From DSXH01 sp020724325 (lineage in GTDB: Bacteria; Bacteroidota; Ignavibacteria; Ignavibacteriales; Melioribacteraceae), in NCBI GenBank assembly GCA_040756515.1, contig JBFLYW010000013.1:26658-90657 (forward strand): DNA of 64,000 bases, in the 5' to 3' direction. Positions 20,202 to 29,900 of this stretch are shown here, one piece after another. Both the position numbers and the translations under genes were made by a program. The stretch's first letter is position 1; every line of letters starts with the position of its first letter. The notes under the pieces are model-generated. The model made no database searches. It was not told the origin of the DNA and saw only the letters and a program-made list of their open reading frames with translations.

Positions 20202-21539
20202 ATGTTAAAGAAGCATTCACTCAAAATTGCTAATGCATGGATTTGTCGTATTGAAAATAACACAATTGTTCCGATCTTTGGCGACCTTGATGTTGAGCGC
20301 GGCAAGATTGCTAGAATACTGAAAAGGAATTTTAAAGATTATGTTGAAAAAAAATCCTCTCTTAGTAATTTTGTCTATGATGCCGGCGGAAGACTGCTAA
20401 CCGTTCCTCTAATAAATTTTCATGATCACTTTTATTCGCGTCTGGCTAAAGGGCTTCCGGTAAAAAAACCGATGGATAATTTTCAGAATGTTCTTAAAAA
20501 TTTATGGTGGGACCTGGATAAAAAGTTAACGCTCGATATGGTAGAAGCTTCTGCACGAATGTCAGTAATAGAATCGATAAAGAACGGAGTAACTTATATT
20601 TTTGATCATCACTCTTCGCCAAATTCGGCTGATGGAAGTTTAGGAAAAATTGCAGAAGTTCTTATAGAAAACAAGATCCGCGGAGCACTTTGTTTCGAAA
20701 CAACAGACCGCAATGGGGCATCACTATCTAAAGCGGGTTTGGAAGAGAATATTAATTTTCTTAAAAATTATTCGTGTGTAAATTTAAAATCCCTGATGGG
20801 GCTGCATGCCTCGTTCACATTATCTGACGACACTCTTTCTGAAGCTGCTGAACTGATTCAAGAACACGATTTGGGTATTCATATTCACCTTTGCGAAGAT
20901 ACGTGCGATAGAACTCTTTCCAAGCGATACACAGACCGGCTTCCTGTAAACCGACTTGTCCGGAATAAATTGTTGAATTCAAAAAGTATTTTGGGTCATG
21001 GTGTTTTTCTTACTCCAAATGAATATTATCAAATTGCAGCAAGCGGAAGCGCTCTGGTTTATAATCCGGATTCTAACTTAAATAATTCTGTTGGTCTTCC
21101 GGTCTACTCAAAGGTTCCGTCTAATATTCCGGTATTAATTGGAACAGACGGTATGCATGCTAACATTGCAAAATCATTAAAACAATATTTTCTGCTGCTC
21201 AGGTATCAAAAAAATAGTTTTGAAGATACATTTAATCTATTCGTCAAATCATATTTCGATCAAATTGCATTTGTGAAAAAATATTTTGATGATTTCCCGC
21301 AGCTTCATGAAAATGACCGCGCAGATTTTATTATTTGGGATTATATTCCGCCAACGCCTATTACCGGATCTAATTTTTGGGGGCACTATATTTACGGTGC
21401 TCTGGAATCGAATGTTAAAACAGTTTTTCAGGAAGGGAATTTACTAATGAAAGACTTTAAGCTTACCGAGACTGACGATTCAGAAGTATTCAAAGAAATT
21501 ATTAAACAGGGAAACAAATTATTTTCATTATATAAATAA
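20202..21539 (+). CDS. ssnA: SsnA-like amidohydrolase (putative aminohydrolase)
   Basis: The 445-residue protein belongs to the metallo-dependent hydrolases of the TRZ/ATZ-SsnA type. Ligand motifs are H74 and H76 in NFHDHF, LMGLHASFTLS, HIHLCED, LGHGVFL and the distal GTDGMHAN aspartate. SsnA is a conserved member of the ygfK/hyuA/xdhD cluster in enterobacteria and purine-fermenting anaerobes, where it is thought to hydrolyse a purine-derived ring or amidine. It begins one base after the hydantoinase stop (TAA A ATG), so both are translated from one message. Confidence 0.85.
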   Translation: MLKKHSLKIANAWICRIENNTIVPIFGDLDVERGKIARILKRNFKDYVEKKSSLSNFVYDAGGRLLTVPLINFHDHFYSRLAKGLPVKKPMDNFQNVLKNLWWDLDKKLTLDMVEASARMSVIESIKNGVTYIFDHHSSPNSADGSLGKIAEVLIENKIRGALCFETTDRNGASLSKAGLEENINFLKNYSCVNLKSLMGLHASFTLSDDTLSEAAELIQEHDLGIHIHLCEDTCDRTLSKRYTDRLPVNRLVRNKLLNSKSILGHGVFLTPNEYYQIAASGSALVYNPDSNLNNSVGLPVYSKVPSNIPVLIGTDGMHANIAKSLKQYFLLLRYQKNSFEDTFNLFVKSYFDQIAFVKKYFDDFPQLHENDRADFIIWDYIPPTPITGSNFWGHYIYGALESNVKTVFQEGNLLMKDFKLTETDDSEVFKEIIKQGNKLFSLYK

Positions 21540-21553
21540 TTAGGTTACACAAT

Positions 21554-21573
21554 CGGTGGATTTTTTGCCACCG
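21554..21573 (+). terminator. Short hairpin between ssnA and the second molybdenum hydroxylase
   Basis: CGGTGG/CCACCG arms enclose an 8-nt T-rich loop (ATTTTTTG). There is no T-run after the stem, so it is a poor intrinsic terminator. It lies just upstream of the TTG used as the start of the next gene and could affect its translation. Structure seen directly; function inferred. Confidence 0.35.
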
Positions 21574-21577
21574 GGTC

Positions 21578-24037
21578 TTGGGATCAGCAGCTAAGTTTTT
21601 TGAACATCTGCGTAACATCAATAGATTAGATTTTTTGAATAAAGAGAAATTCAATATCGTAGGTAAACCCGTCGTTCGTCAGGATGGTTATGCCAAAGTT
21701 ACAGGTAGGGCTAAGTATGCCGATGATTACAGGTTTGAAGGCGAACTTTACGGCGTAATGGTTAGAACGAATGCGTCCCATGCATGGATTAAGAAAACTG
21801 ACTTCTCCGAAATTTTTGATAATCCGTTTATTAAATCAATCATTACTGCAGATGATATAAAGGGTAAAAGAATTGTTGGTGCTATTAAACAAGACCAGCC
21901 AATTTTCTGTAATGAAAAGATAGTGACGCCAGGTGATGTTGTGGCTATGCTTGTTGGTGAGAATGAAACCATCTTAAAAAAACTCGCAAAAAAAGTTAGA
22001 TTTGATCTTGAAGAATTGCCTGTTCTTGACGACCCCGCCAAAGCGCTTCATAAAGATGCTGTATTAATTCACCCAGAATTTAATACAAACCTGATTACAC
22101 ATTATCCATTACGAAAGGGAAATGTTGAAAAGGGATTTATGGAGAGTGATGAGATAATTGAGCAAACATATACAACGCAGTTAGTTGAACATGCTTACTT
22201 AGAGCCGGAGTGTGTTATTGCAATCCCCGGTGAAGGAAATTTTAAGATAAAAATTATTGGCAGCATTCAAAATCCTTTTACAGCAAGAAAAGTCGTTGCT
22301 TCTGTTTTAGGATTTGGGCTAAACGAGGTTGAAGTAATTCAGGCAGAGCTTGGCGGTTCGTTCGGCGGTAAAGATGATACTATGAATGTTTTATCTGCAC
22401 GTGCTGCTGTTGCCGCTCTTAAATTAAACCGTCCGGTTAAAATAATATACGATCGCGAAGAATCAATTATCGAATCTTATAAACGTCATCCGTACATTTT
22501 GAAATACAAAATTGGCTATAACAAAGACGGAAAGTTGAAAGCAATGAAAATTGATCTGCTGGCAGACGGCGGCGCTTATTCATCTATGAGTCCATTTGTT
22601 ACATGGCGTTCGGTTGTTCAGGCAACAGGACCATACGAAGTTCCCAACGTTCAAACTGATGTCAGCGCGGTTTACACTAACAATCCCTATACAGGTGCAA
22701 TGCGCGGTTTTGGATCGCCGCAGCCAATTTTTGCCATCGAATCGATTATGGATGATATTGCAATTAATTTAGGCAAAACACCATTTGAGATTAGAAGAAT
22801 TAATGGATTCAAACAAGGTTCTAAAACTGCAAGCGGACAGAAATTATCCGGTCATGAAGTAACATTAAATAAAGTTCTGAAGAAAGCTGTTGAAGTTTCT
22901 TCATTCAACAAAAAGTGGAATGAAAACAAAAAATCTGCTGAATCAAAAAGTGATTCAATTTGGTCTTACATAAAAGACTCCTTGATACTAAATGAAAATG
23001 ATTTTATTGAACCGAACAAGTTATGGAAGAAGGGAATTGGGCTTGCACTAAGCTACCGCGGCTGTTCTTTAGGCGCAGAAGGAATTGATGCAGCGGCATC
23101 TTACGTTTCGATTCAACCCGATGGAACAGTATATCTGCTTTCCGGACTTGCGGAAAACGGACAGGGATTAAAAACGACATTTTCAATTGTTGCAGCAGAA
23201 GTTTTTGGAATTAGTACGGATAAAATTATTTATCTCGAACAGAATACTTCGCATATTCCAGATAGCGGTCCAACGGTTGCATCGCGCGCAACTTTGATGG
23301 GAGGAGGTGCAACAAAAAATGCGTGCGTGGAATTAAAGAAACGTCTCGTCAAATTATTGGCAGGTGAATGGAAATTGAAAAGTATAAACGACGTTCACTT
23401 TGCTAACGGCTCGGTTACGTGTAATGGTAAGACTAAAATGAAAATTTCCTTCGATGAATTAATTAAGAAAGCATATTCAAAAGGGGTTAATCTTTCTGCT
23501 ATTGGCTGGTATTCTGGACCGAAAGTTCATTGGGAAGAAGAAACTGGACATGGCTCAGCGTATTTTACTTATGTGTATGGCTGCCAAGTTGCAGAAGTAT
23601 CTGTGAATATTGGAACCGGCGAAGTTTTCATTAATAACATTTGGGCTGTGCATGATCCGGGAAAAGTCATTAATATTTTAGGTGCTGAGGGACAGATTTA
23701 CGGCGGAGTAACTCAGGGTGCCGGTTATGGTTTATGGGAAAAAATTTCTACACACAATGGCAAAATAAGAGAGAATAATTTCGATCAGTTTTTAATTCCG
23801 ACAAGTAAAGATATTGATGCTATTCATCCGTATTTCATTGAAGGTAAAGATAAATACGGTGCGTGGGGCGGAAAATCACTTGGCGAGCCAACTCTTGAAC
23901 TTACTGCCGCTGCAATTGCAAATGCTATTACAAATGCTACGGGACAAAGATTTTTCAATTTGCCGTTAAATATTGAAGAACTTCTTCTCAGAAAAAAATT
24001 ATATCCGGAAAATTTGAAACGTGGAAGTACAGCATGA
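21578..24037 (+). CDS. xdhD: Molybdenum hydroxylase large subunit (XdhD-like)
   Basis: An 819-residue molybdopterin subunit of the xanthine oxidase family. Motifs: LGGSFGGKDDT (Mo-pterin loop), AMRGFGSPQ, LAENGQGLKTT, SGPTVASRATLMGGG and the catalytic base E770 in KSLGEPTLE. It differs from the XdhB at 14.9-17.1 kb (for example SMRG/AMRGFGSPQ without the TAFRGFG arginine context), so it may hydroxylate a different purine position or substrate. It heads a three-subunit set with the FAD and [2Fe-2S] genes that follow. The start is uncertain: a TTG at 21578 with no good ribosome-binding site, open back to the preceding stop; true initiation could be at a non-canonical upstream codon. Confidence 0.85.
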   Translation: MGSAAKFFEHLRNINRLDFLNKEKFNIVGKPVVRQDGYAKVTGRAKYADDYRFEGELYGVMVRTNASHAWIKKTDFSEIFDNPFIKSIITADDIKGKRIVGAIKQDQPIFCNEKIVTPGDVVAMLVGENETILKKLAKKVRFDLEELPVLDDPAKALHKDAVLIHPEFNTNLITHYPLRKGNVEKGFMESDEIIEQTYTTQLVEHAYLEPECVIAIPGEGNFKIKIIGSIQNPFTARKVVASVLGFGLNEVEVIQAELGGSFGGKDDTMNVLSARAAVAALKLNRPVKIIYDREESIIESYKRHPYILKYKIGYNKDGKLKAMKIDLLADGGAYSSMSPFVTWRSVVQATGPYEVPNVQTDVSAVYTNNPYTGAMRGFGSPQPIFAIESIMDDIAINLGKTPFEIRRINGFKQGSKTASGQKLSGHEVTLNKVLKKAVEVSSFNKKWNENKKSAESKSDSIWSYIKDSLILNENDFIEPNKLWKKGIGLALSYRGCSLGAEGIDAAASYVSIQPDGTVYLLSGLAENGQGLKTTFSIVAAEVFGISTDKIIYLEQNTSHIPDSGPTVASRATLMGGGATKNACVELKKRLVKLLAGEWKLKSINDVHFANGSVTCNGKTKMKISFDELIKKAYSKGVNLSAIGWYSGPKVHWEEETGHGSAYFTYVYGCQVAEVSVNIGTGEVFINNIWAVHDPGKVINILGAEGQIYGGVTQGAGYGLWEKISTHNGKIRENNFDQFLIPTSKDIDAIHPYFIEGKDKYGAWGGKSLGEPTLELTAAAIANAITNATGQRFFNLPLNIEELLLRKKLYPENLKRGSTA

Positions 24038-24897
24038 TTCCCGTTAAAGAAATATTGTTGCCCAAAACTGTTGATGAAATCTGCAGATTACTTCAAAATA
24101 ACAACGGCGCCTCAAAAATTATTGCCGGAGGAACTGACATTGTTCCCGGTTTTCATATAGAATCTCCGCGGTTTATAAATATCGAAAGATTGATAGACAT
24201 CAATAATATAGAAGAATTAAAATCCGTATCGATTGATAACGATGTAATAACAATCGGTTCTGCAGTTACGTTTTCCGAAATAATTTCTAATCGGGTTGTT
24301 AATGAGAAGTTGCCGTTGCTGGTTAAAGCATCAAAAACAATTGGCAGCTCCCAAATAAGAAACCGGGCAACACTCGGCGGTAATTTTATTAATAATGCAC
24401 CTTGTGCCGATAGTGTTGCGCCGCTTTTAGTTTATGATGCTGAAATAAAAATAATATCTTTTACTTCAGAAAAAATTATGAAGCTTCAGGATTTTCTTGT
24501 CAAATCCTACGCAACAAGATTGAAACACGATGAGGTTGTTACACAAATAATGATTCCAGTTCCATCCAGAAAATATAAGGGTGATTTTTATAAGCTTGGA
24601 AGAAGAAGAGCAGTTTCGATTAGCAGAATTTCTTTGGCAGTTCTTCTTGATTTGAGCGATGGCATTATTAATGAATTAAGAATTGCAAGCGGTGCAGTTA
24701 CTCCGATAGGTACAAGATTTTATGATGTGGAGCTGTTTGCTAAAGGGATGGTTTTGAATGACGAATCAATGAAAGAAATTGCAATTAGACTTGGAGAAAG
24801 AATTCTTGATACTTCAGGTGTTCGATGGTCTAGTGAATATAAAATTCCAGTTGTGCAGCAAGTTTGTTATCAGTTACTAAAAGGAATAGAACGCTGA
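24034..24897 (+). CDS. Molybdenum hydroxylase FAD-binding subunit
   Basis: The 287-residue protein matches the CoxM/XdhB-type FAD subunit. It has IIAGGTDIVPGF (FAD loop, about 30-41), SSQIRNRATLGGNFINNAP (about 105-123) and the C-terminal CO-dehydrogenase flavoprotein domain starting near KLGRRRAVSISRIS. It overlaps the large-subunit stop by ATGA. The last codons (KGIER stop) are encoded by the first bases of the palindromic repeat, whose AACGCTGA supplies the stop codon. The repeat block and an assembly gap separate it from the [2Fe-2S] subunit gene. Confidence 0.88.
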   Translation: MIPVKEILLPKTVDEICRLLQNNNGASKIIAGGTDIVPGFHIESPRFINIERLIDINNIEELKSVSIDNDVITIGSAVTFSEIISNRVVNEKLPLLVKASKTIGSSQIRNRATLGGNFINNAPCADSVAPLLVYDAEIKIISFTSEKIMKLQDFLVKSYATRLKHDEVVTQIMIPVPSRKYKGDFYKLGRRRAVSISRISLAVLLDLSDGIINELRIASGAVTPIGTRFYDVELFAKGMVLNDESMKEIAIRLGERILDTSGVRWSSEYKIPVVQQVCYQLLKGIER

Positions 24898-25360
24898 TCT
24901 TTATGATCTGTTATGATTAATCATGATAAATCATAATCATCATAACAATCTGCGTTCCATTAGTTATGAAAATAAGTTTTGCACTTAACAGTCAAATAAA
25001 AGGAATAGAACGCTGATCTTTATGATCTGTTATGATTGATCATGATAAATCATAATTATCATAACAATCTGTGTTCCATTAGTATTGAAAATAAGTTTTG
25101 CACTCAACAGTCANNNNNNNNNNNNNNNNNNNNNNNNNNNNNNNNNNNNNNNNNNNNNNNNNNNNNNNNNNNNNNNNNNNNNNNNNNNNNNNNNNNNNNN
25201 NNNNNNNNNNNNNTATCATAACAATCTGTGTTCCATTAGTATTGAAAATAAGTTTTGCACTCAACAGTCAAATAAAAGGAATAGAACGCTGATCTTTATG
25301 ATCTGTTATGATTGATCATGATAAATCATAATTATCATAATAATCTGCGTTCCATTAATT
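24881..25360 (+). repeat. Tandem array of palindromic spacer plus gene start, interrupted by a gap (locus 2)
   Basis: Units of about 119 nt begin at the last codons of the FAD-subunit gene and contain a palindrome (24886-24962, 25005-25081 and 25281-25357, plus a right end just after the gap at 25214). They then contain the first ten codons of the [2Fe-2S] gene (MKISFALNSQ). In copy 1 the duplicated start at 24966 reads in frame into the next unit and stops at 25014-25016, giving a 16-residue ORF made of the head of one gene and the tail of the other. One copy has TTG in place of ATG. Copies differ by substitutions, and the gap means the unit count is unknown. Confidence 0.92.
25114..25213. 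other. Assembly gap (100 N)
   Basis: Exactly 100 unknown bases, the conventional placeholder for a scaffold join of unknown size. Both flanks belong to the same 119-nt tandem unit, so the gap almost certainly marks an unresolved repeat array rather than missing genes. Confidence 0.98.
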
Positions 25361-25819
25361 ATGAAAATAAGTTTTGTACTTAACAGTCAAGGTGTAAGCA
25401 TTGAAGTCGAGCCAGACATTCGGCTGCTCGATTTATTACGCTATAAATTCAATCTAACCGGAACGAAAGAAGGTTGTTCGATTGGGGAGTGCGGTGCATG
25501 CACCGTTGTTATGAACGGTAAAGCGGTTAACTCATGCTTAGTACTTGCTGGTCAATGTGATGGTGCCGAGATTATTACGATAGAAGGAATTGAAAAAGAT
25601 GGAAAGCTTCATCCGCTTCAAGAAAATTTTTTGAAGAGCGGAGCAGTACAATGCGGATTCTGTACCCCTGGGATGGTAATGTCTGCTTATGCATTGTTAC
25701 TTGAAAATCCGAATCCGACAGAAGAAGAAATAAAAGAAGCCATTGCCGGAAATTTATGCCGCTGCACAGGATATAAACAAATTATTAATGCGGTTGAAAA
25801 ATCTGCTGGAGAGATTTAA
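25361..25819 (+). CDS. Molybdenum hydroxylase [2Fe-2S] subunit
   Basis: A 152-residue two-cluster iron-sulfur subunit: C39, C44, C47 and C59 (GCSIGECGAC) form the ferredoxin-like cluster. C98, C101, C133 and C135 (QCGFCTPG, CRCTGY) form the helical cluster. It completes the heterotrimer with the large and FAD subunits and carries electrons from Mo to FAD. The start is the ATG reproduced in the upstream repeat copies. A normal three-subunit operon has these genes back to back; here at least 463 nt of repeat array separate it from the FAD gene. Confidence 0.92.
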   Translation: MKISFVLNSQGVSIEVEPDIRLLDLLRYKFNLTGTKEGCSIGECGACTVVMNGKAVNSCLVLAGQCDGAEIITIEGIEKDGKLHPLQENFLKSGAVQCGFCTPGMVMSAYALLLENPNPTEEEIKEAIAGNLCRCTGYKQIINAVEKSAGEI

Positions 25820-25910
25820 TAAAACATTAGTAGAGACAGAATATATCCCGTTCCTTTTATTATTTTGCGAATAGGATATTAGGATAAAAAAGATTGTAGG
25901 ATTGCCACGA

Positions 25911-26123
25911 ATGAAAAATAAGTCTAAACAAAAAAAGATTTTTGATGTCATCAATTCTAATATTCCCGATGAAGTTATTTGGGAAGAATATTGGAAAGAC
26001 AAAAGTCCGATCGAAAAACTTGAAGCTGCTGAAAAATTAAGAGATTTGTTCTATTCAAAAAAGAAAGGTAAAAGTGCTTCACAGAGACTTCAAAGAATTT
26101 TTAGAATTGCTGAACGAACATAA
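25911..26123 (+). CDS. Small protein (70 aa) paired with a nucleotidyltransferase
   Basis: A lysine-rich, helical protein without membrane segments. The ATG at 25911 is preferred to the TTG at 25902. Its 3' end overlaps the next gene by 50 nt in another frame, the arrangement common for two-gene toxin-antitoxin or accessory pairs. No family recognised. It may be the partner of the MNT-like protein that follows, but this rests only on the overlap. Confidence 0.5.
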   Translation: MKNKSKQKKIFDVINSNIPDEVIWEEYWKDKSPIEKLEAAEKLRDLFYSKKKGKSASQRLQRIFRIAERT

Positions 26124-26526
26124 AGTAAAATATCTTGTGGTTGGCGGATTTGCACTTAATCTTTATGTCCCAAAACCCCGCAGCACCGGTGATATTGATA
26201 TTTGGGTAAAAAGAAGTCTTCCGAACTCAAAAAAAATTAAAGTGGTTGTTGAAATATTTTGTAATGAAACAAATATTAATTCTTCTGTATTTCTTGATAA
26301 AAATTTAAGAGCGCCAATTGGTGAGCCTCCATTTTGCATTGATATTTTAATGGATATTAAAGGATTGGACTTTGATGAGGCGAATAAAAATAAGAAAGTA
26401 GTTGAATGGAAAGGGCTGAAAATTCCGTTTTTGTCAAAGGAAGATTTAATCAAAACAAAAAGAGCTGTAGGCAGATTACAAGATAAAGCCGATTTAGCAG
26501 CATTGGGTGTTAGAAAAAAGAGATGA
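26074..26526 (+). CDS. Nucleotidyltransferase (MNT-like, DUF6036-type)
   Basis: A 150-residue protein with the minimal nucleotidyltransferase core: LVVGGFALNLY (glycine pair at 24-25) and STGDIDIWV with D40 and D42, followed by a third strand. Such small proteins often belong to antitoxin-type MNT/HEPN pairs or to nucleotidylating antitoxins on mobile islands. It starts with GTG inside the previous gene. The accessory setting (a decayed nuclease gene directly after it) supports an island origin. Enzymatic target unknown. Confidence 0.7.
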   Translation: MLHRDFKEFLELLNEHKVKYLVVGGFALNLYVPKPRSTGDIDIWVKRSLPNSKKIKVVVEIFCNETNINSSVFLDKNLRAPIGEPPFCIDILMDIKGLDFDEANKNKKVVEWKGLKIPFLSKEDLIKTKRAVGRLQDKADLAALGVRKKR

Positions 26527-26529
26527 TAG

Positions 26530-26715
26530 TATTGTAAGAGTAATCTAGCTGAAAGTCTCGCACTTCTGGTGCGAGAAATTGGGTTGGCGTATAATGTAAT
26601 TATTATGGAAAAATGCAAAGATTGGTTGGAAAGAGAATTCTATCTCAATATGACTAAAAAATACGGTTGGACAAAGAATGTTCTCATTCACCAGATTGAA
26701 AATAAATATACTTGA
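26530..26715 (+). pseudogene. Fragment of a DUF1016/YhcG-type PDDEXK nuclease gene
   Basis: A 61-codon frame after a stop encodes LVREIGLAYNVIIMEKCKD and LEREFYLNMTKKYGWTKN then VLIHQIENKY before a TGA. This is the conserved middle of the DUF1016 N-terminal domain, in which REFY and GWxxNVLxHQIEN are hallmarks. Full proteins are about 330-360 residues, so both ends are missing. An 8-bp inverted repeat (TCTCGCAC/GTGCGAGA, 26556-26576) lies within it. The downstream bases to about 26850 hold no further recognisable coding sequence. Confidence 0.75.
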
Positions 26716-26850
26716 AGAAAAAAAATCCTGAAAGTTATGCGGTAAAAATAAATGCTGTCGACTTATCAGTGGAACGTATTTTTGTGTACGGCGTGCCAGT
26801 AGTTTTACTGAATGCAAAAAAATGACGATGTTGAAGTTAACAAGTAAATT

Positions 26851-26921
26851 GTCATCTCGAATCCCGCAAAGCGGAATGAGAGATCTTAAATGATTTCTCA
26901 CACTCGCATCTTCGAAATGAC
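26851..26921. repeat. Dispersed imperfect palindrome (GTCATCTCGAA...TTCGAAATGAC)
   Basis: Arms GTCATCTCGAA and TTCGAAATGAC bracket about 50 nt containing CCCGCAAAGCGGAATGAG. A related sequence with the CCCGCAAATCGGGATGAG core occurs at about 32040-32060, so this is a second dispersed intergenic repeat family in the window. It sits between the DUF1016 remnant and the converging ygfK gene. Function unknown. Confidence 0.6.
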
Positions 26922-26937
26922 ACATACAAATAAAACA

Positions 26938-29900
26938 CTACACAATTAAAAACGAATAATTCTCTACAATACTTCTTATAAACAATAAATACTTACCAAA
27001 TCTTTCGTCAGAATGAAGTATGTCGTTAAACTCCAGAATCTCACCATTGATTCTCGCAACGGTTCCATAATTTTTTCCTTTATTCAAAATTACAAATCCA
27101 TCATTATTGCTTTCATTAAAATCTTTGAGAGATGCAAACAAAGTAAACTTATCTTTGTACGGAGCGCCCTCGTGCGGACAGAAAGTTTCGCAATTGCCGC
27201 ATTCGTTGCAGACAGAATCGATATGAAGAATCTGATTTGCATCTTTAAAAGCCGGATGATCAATTTTTATTTCAACGTTTGCACGGTTAGGGCAAACATC
27301 AACACATTTATTGCAGACCGTATTACAACTTAAGCAGCGCGATGCTTCCTCTGTCATCTCAACTTTGCCCCAATCAATCTTCCCCTTTAACGAATTGAGG
27401 TCGCTTATATTTGCATAAGAATAACTATCTATATCAATCGAAGGGTATTGCAAATTTTCTTTTTTTATGATTGCATCTGCCGCTTTTCGTCCATCTGCAA
27501 TTGCTTCAACAACAGTTGCCGGACCTTTAAGTGCATCACCACCAATAAAAACATTTTCAATACTCGTTTCATTTGTTAGAGGATTTACTTTTGCCTTATT
27601 CCCGACAATGCTGATTTTGTTTGTAGCAAGAATTTCAGTATCAACGCTTTCGCCAATTGCCGAGATTACGGTGTCGATATCAAACTCTTCAAATTCTCCA
27701 TCAACTGGAATAACACTCCGCCGCCCATCGGGTTCGGGTTCAGACAGCATCATTTTCTGACAGATCAGTCTTCCGTTTGTAAAATCATAAGGTTCTAGAA
27801 GTTCTTTAAATATCACACCGTCTGAAAGTGCAGCTTCAAACTCTTCACGGTCAGCCGGCATATATTCTTTTGTTCGTCTATATAACAGATAGACATTTTC
27901 TACACTTTTACATCGATACGCAGCGCGCGCACTATCCATAGCTGAATTTCCACCGCCGATTACCGCTACATTTGTACCTAAAGAAACATTAGTGTTATGG
28001 TGATAATCCCACAGAAAATCGATTGCGTTCAAAATCACTTTATCGGAAGTGATATTTAATTTATTCGATTTCTCCGCACCAATGGCAATATAAATGTATT
28101 TATAACCCTCTTCTTTAAGTCTGCTTACCGAGAATAATTCACTAACTCCAAAAATAAATTTTACTCCAAATTGTTCGATAAATTTTATATCACTATCAAT
28201 TGCAGATTGCGGAAGACGAAATTGTGGAAGAACATTACTAACAATTCCGCCGGCATTCATGTTTTTTTCAAATACGGTTACATCAAAACCCGATTTTGCT
28301 AAAAAGTATGCAGCAGATAAACCGGATGGACCCGCGCCGACTACGGCTACTTTAATTTTATTATTTGTTTCTGCAGCCGACAAGTTTTTCATTAAATCAT
28401 TATAGCCGCTAAGAGCAGCTTCTTTTTTAAGATCGCGAATTCGCACAGCTTCGTCATAATCAATTCTGGTACAGTGATACATACATTGATGCTCGCAAAC
28501 GTACCCAGCGATGTGCGGTAATGGATTTTTATCAATAATTACTTTCAATGCTTCTTCATGTTTTCCTTTGCCAACTAATCGAATGTATTCCGGAACATCT
28601 TGATTAATAGGACAGGCAGCTTTACATGGAGCAATAAAACAATCGAATGCGAAGAGTTTATCTCTTACTTTTATAGAGTTGGTCGTTCGTGTTTCTTTCT
28701 TATAGAGTCGATCGGTTAAAGAATCCGAGGCAAGTTTTTTTAACTTGTCGACGTGAATAATTGAATTGGAGCTAAAGATCATTCCCGCCAACGATTCAGA
28801 TATTTGTAGAAGCCGGTTATAGCCGCCGGGTTTCAATAGTTCGGTTGCAAATGTAACCGGCTTTATTCCGGTCTCAATAATTTCTTTTACGTTATTAATT
28901 GAAGCACCGCCGGAATAAGAGATATTTATTTCGCCGTTAAATTGTTCCGCAATTTTTGAAGCGAGGTTTATTGTTAAGGGGAAAAGTGCTCTGCCCGACA
29001 TATACATTTCATTACCGGGCATTCTTTGCTTAATATTTTTTACAGCGAGCGTGTTAGATAGTTTTATCCCGAACTCTCTTCCGTTTATCTTTGCAAATGA
29101 TTTGAGACGCTCCAGCATCGAAACTGCTTCAGTCCACTGCAAGTCATTCTCGAAAGAATGCTTTTCCAGAAATACATTTGAATAACCCAGATTATTAAGT
29201 GTTGTCTTAACAAAATCATAACCAAGAAGGGTTGGGTTCAGTTTAACATAAGTATGCAATCCTTTTTCTTTGATAAGATATTTTACGATCGATTCAATTT
29301 CATTTGGAGGACATCCGTGCATCGTTGAAAGTGTAACCGAGTTTGAAATTAGAGGTGATATATTTTCAATATTGTTTATTAATTCTCCATCGTTGTTAAG
29401 TTCTTTTTTGATGTGATCAATAATTATTTTTTTATACTCATCAAATTGACCTGACAGCTCTGCATTTTTCAAATGCTCAATAAATCTATCCATCCTCTCA
29501 GTTTTTATCCCACCAAGATCATATCCTACACTCATGTTAAAAATGAATCCCGATTCCAAATTATTTGAAAGTGCAAAATATTTTTTAATAAAATGAAGGA
29601 GTAACCACGCTTTCAAGTATTCGTCGTATGACTGCTCAAGCTTCAGTTCTTGCGACCATTCAACATTGTATCCTTCGTCCTCAGCATCAATACAAGGGCG
29701 CTCGATTTTTAATTCGTCAATTATTTGAACCGTCTTTAATTCGAAAAATCTTCCACCGGTTAAATATGCTGCAATAATATTCTGCGTCATTTGAGTGTGA
29801 GGACCAGCTGCCGGTCCAACCGGTGTTTCCAGATAATTTCTAAAAAAATCGAAACCGGTTTGGTTATTTGTCCTGTAAAAGTTATTACACTTAATTCCGA

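Noticed and set aside
25036..25315. Short open frames crossing the N run
   Set aside because: They exist only because unknown bases contain no stops; both sides are tandem repeat.
26556..26576. 8-bp hairpin after the nucleotidyltransferase as a terminator
   Set aside because: No T-run follows and it lies inside the DUF1016 remnant coding sequence.
26163..26618. 151-codon minus-strand frame opposite the nucleotidyltransferase
   Set aside because: The plus-strand frame has a clear nucleotidyltransferase motif; the antisense frame is a shadow.
26545..26925. 126-codon minus-strand frame between the nucleotidyltransferase and ygfK
   Set aside because: The DUF1016 remnant and a dispersed palindrome explain this stretch; the frame has no family signal.
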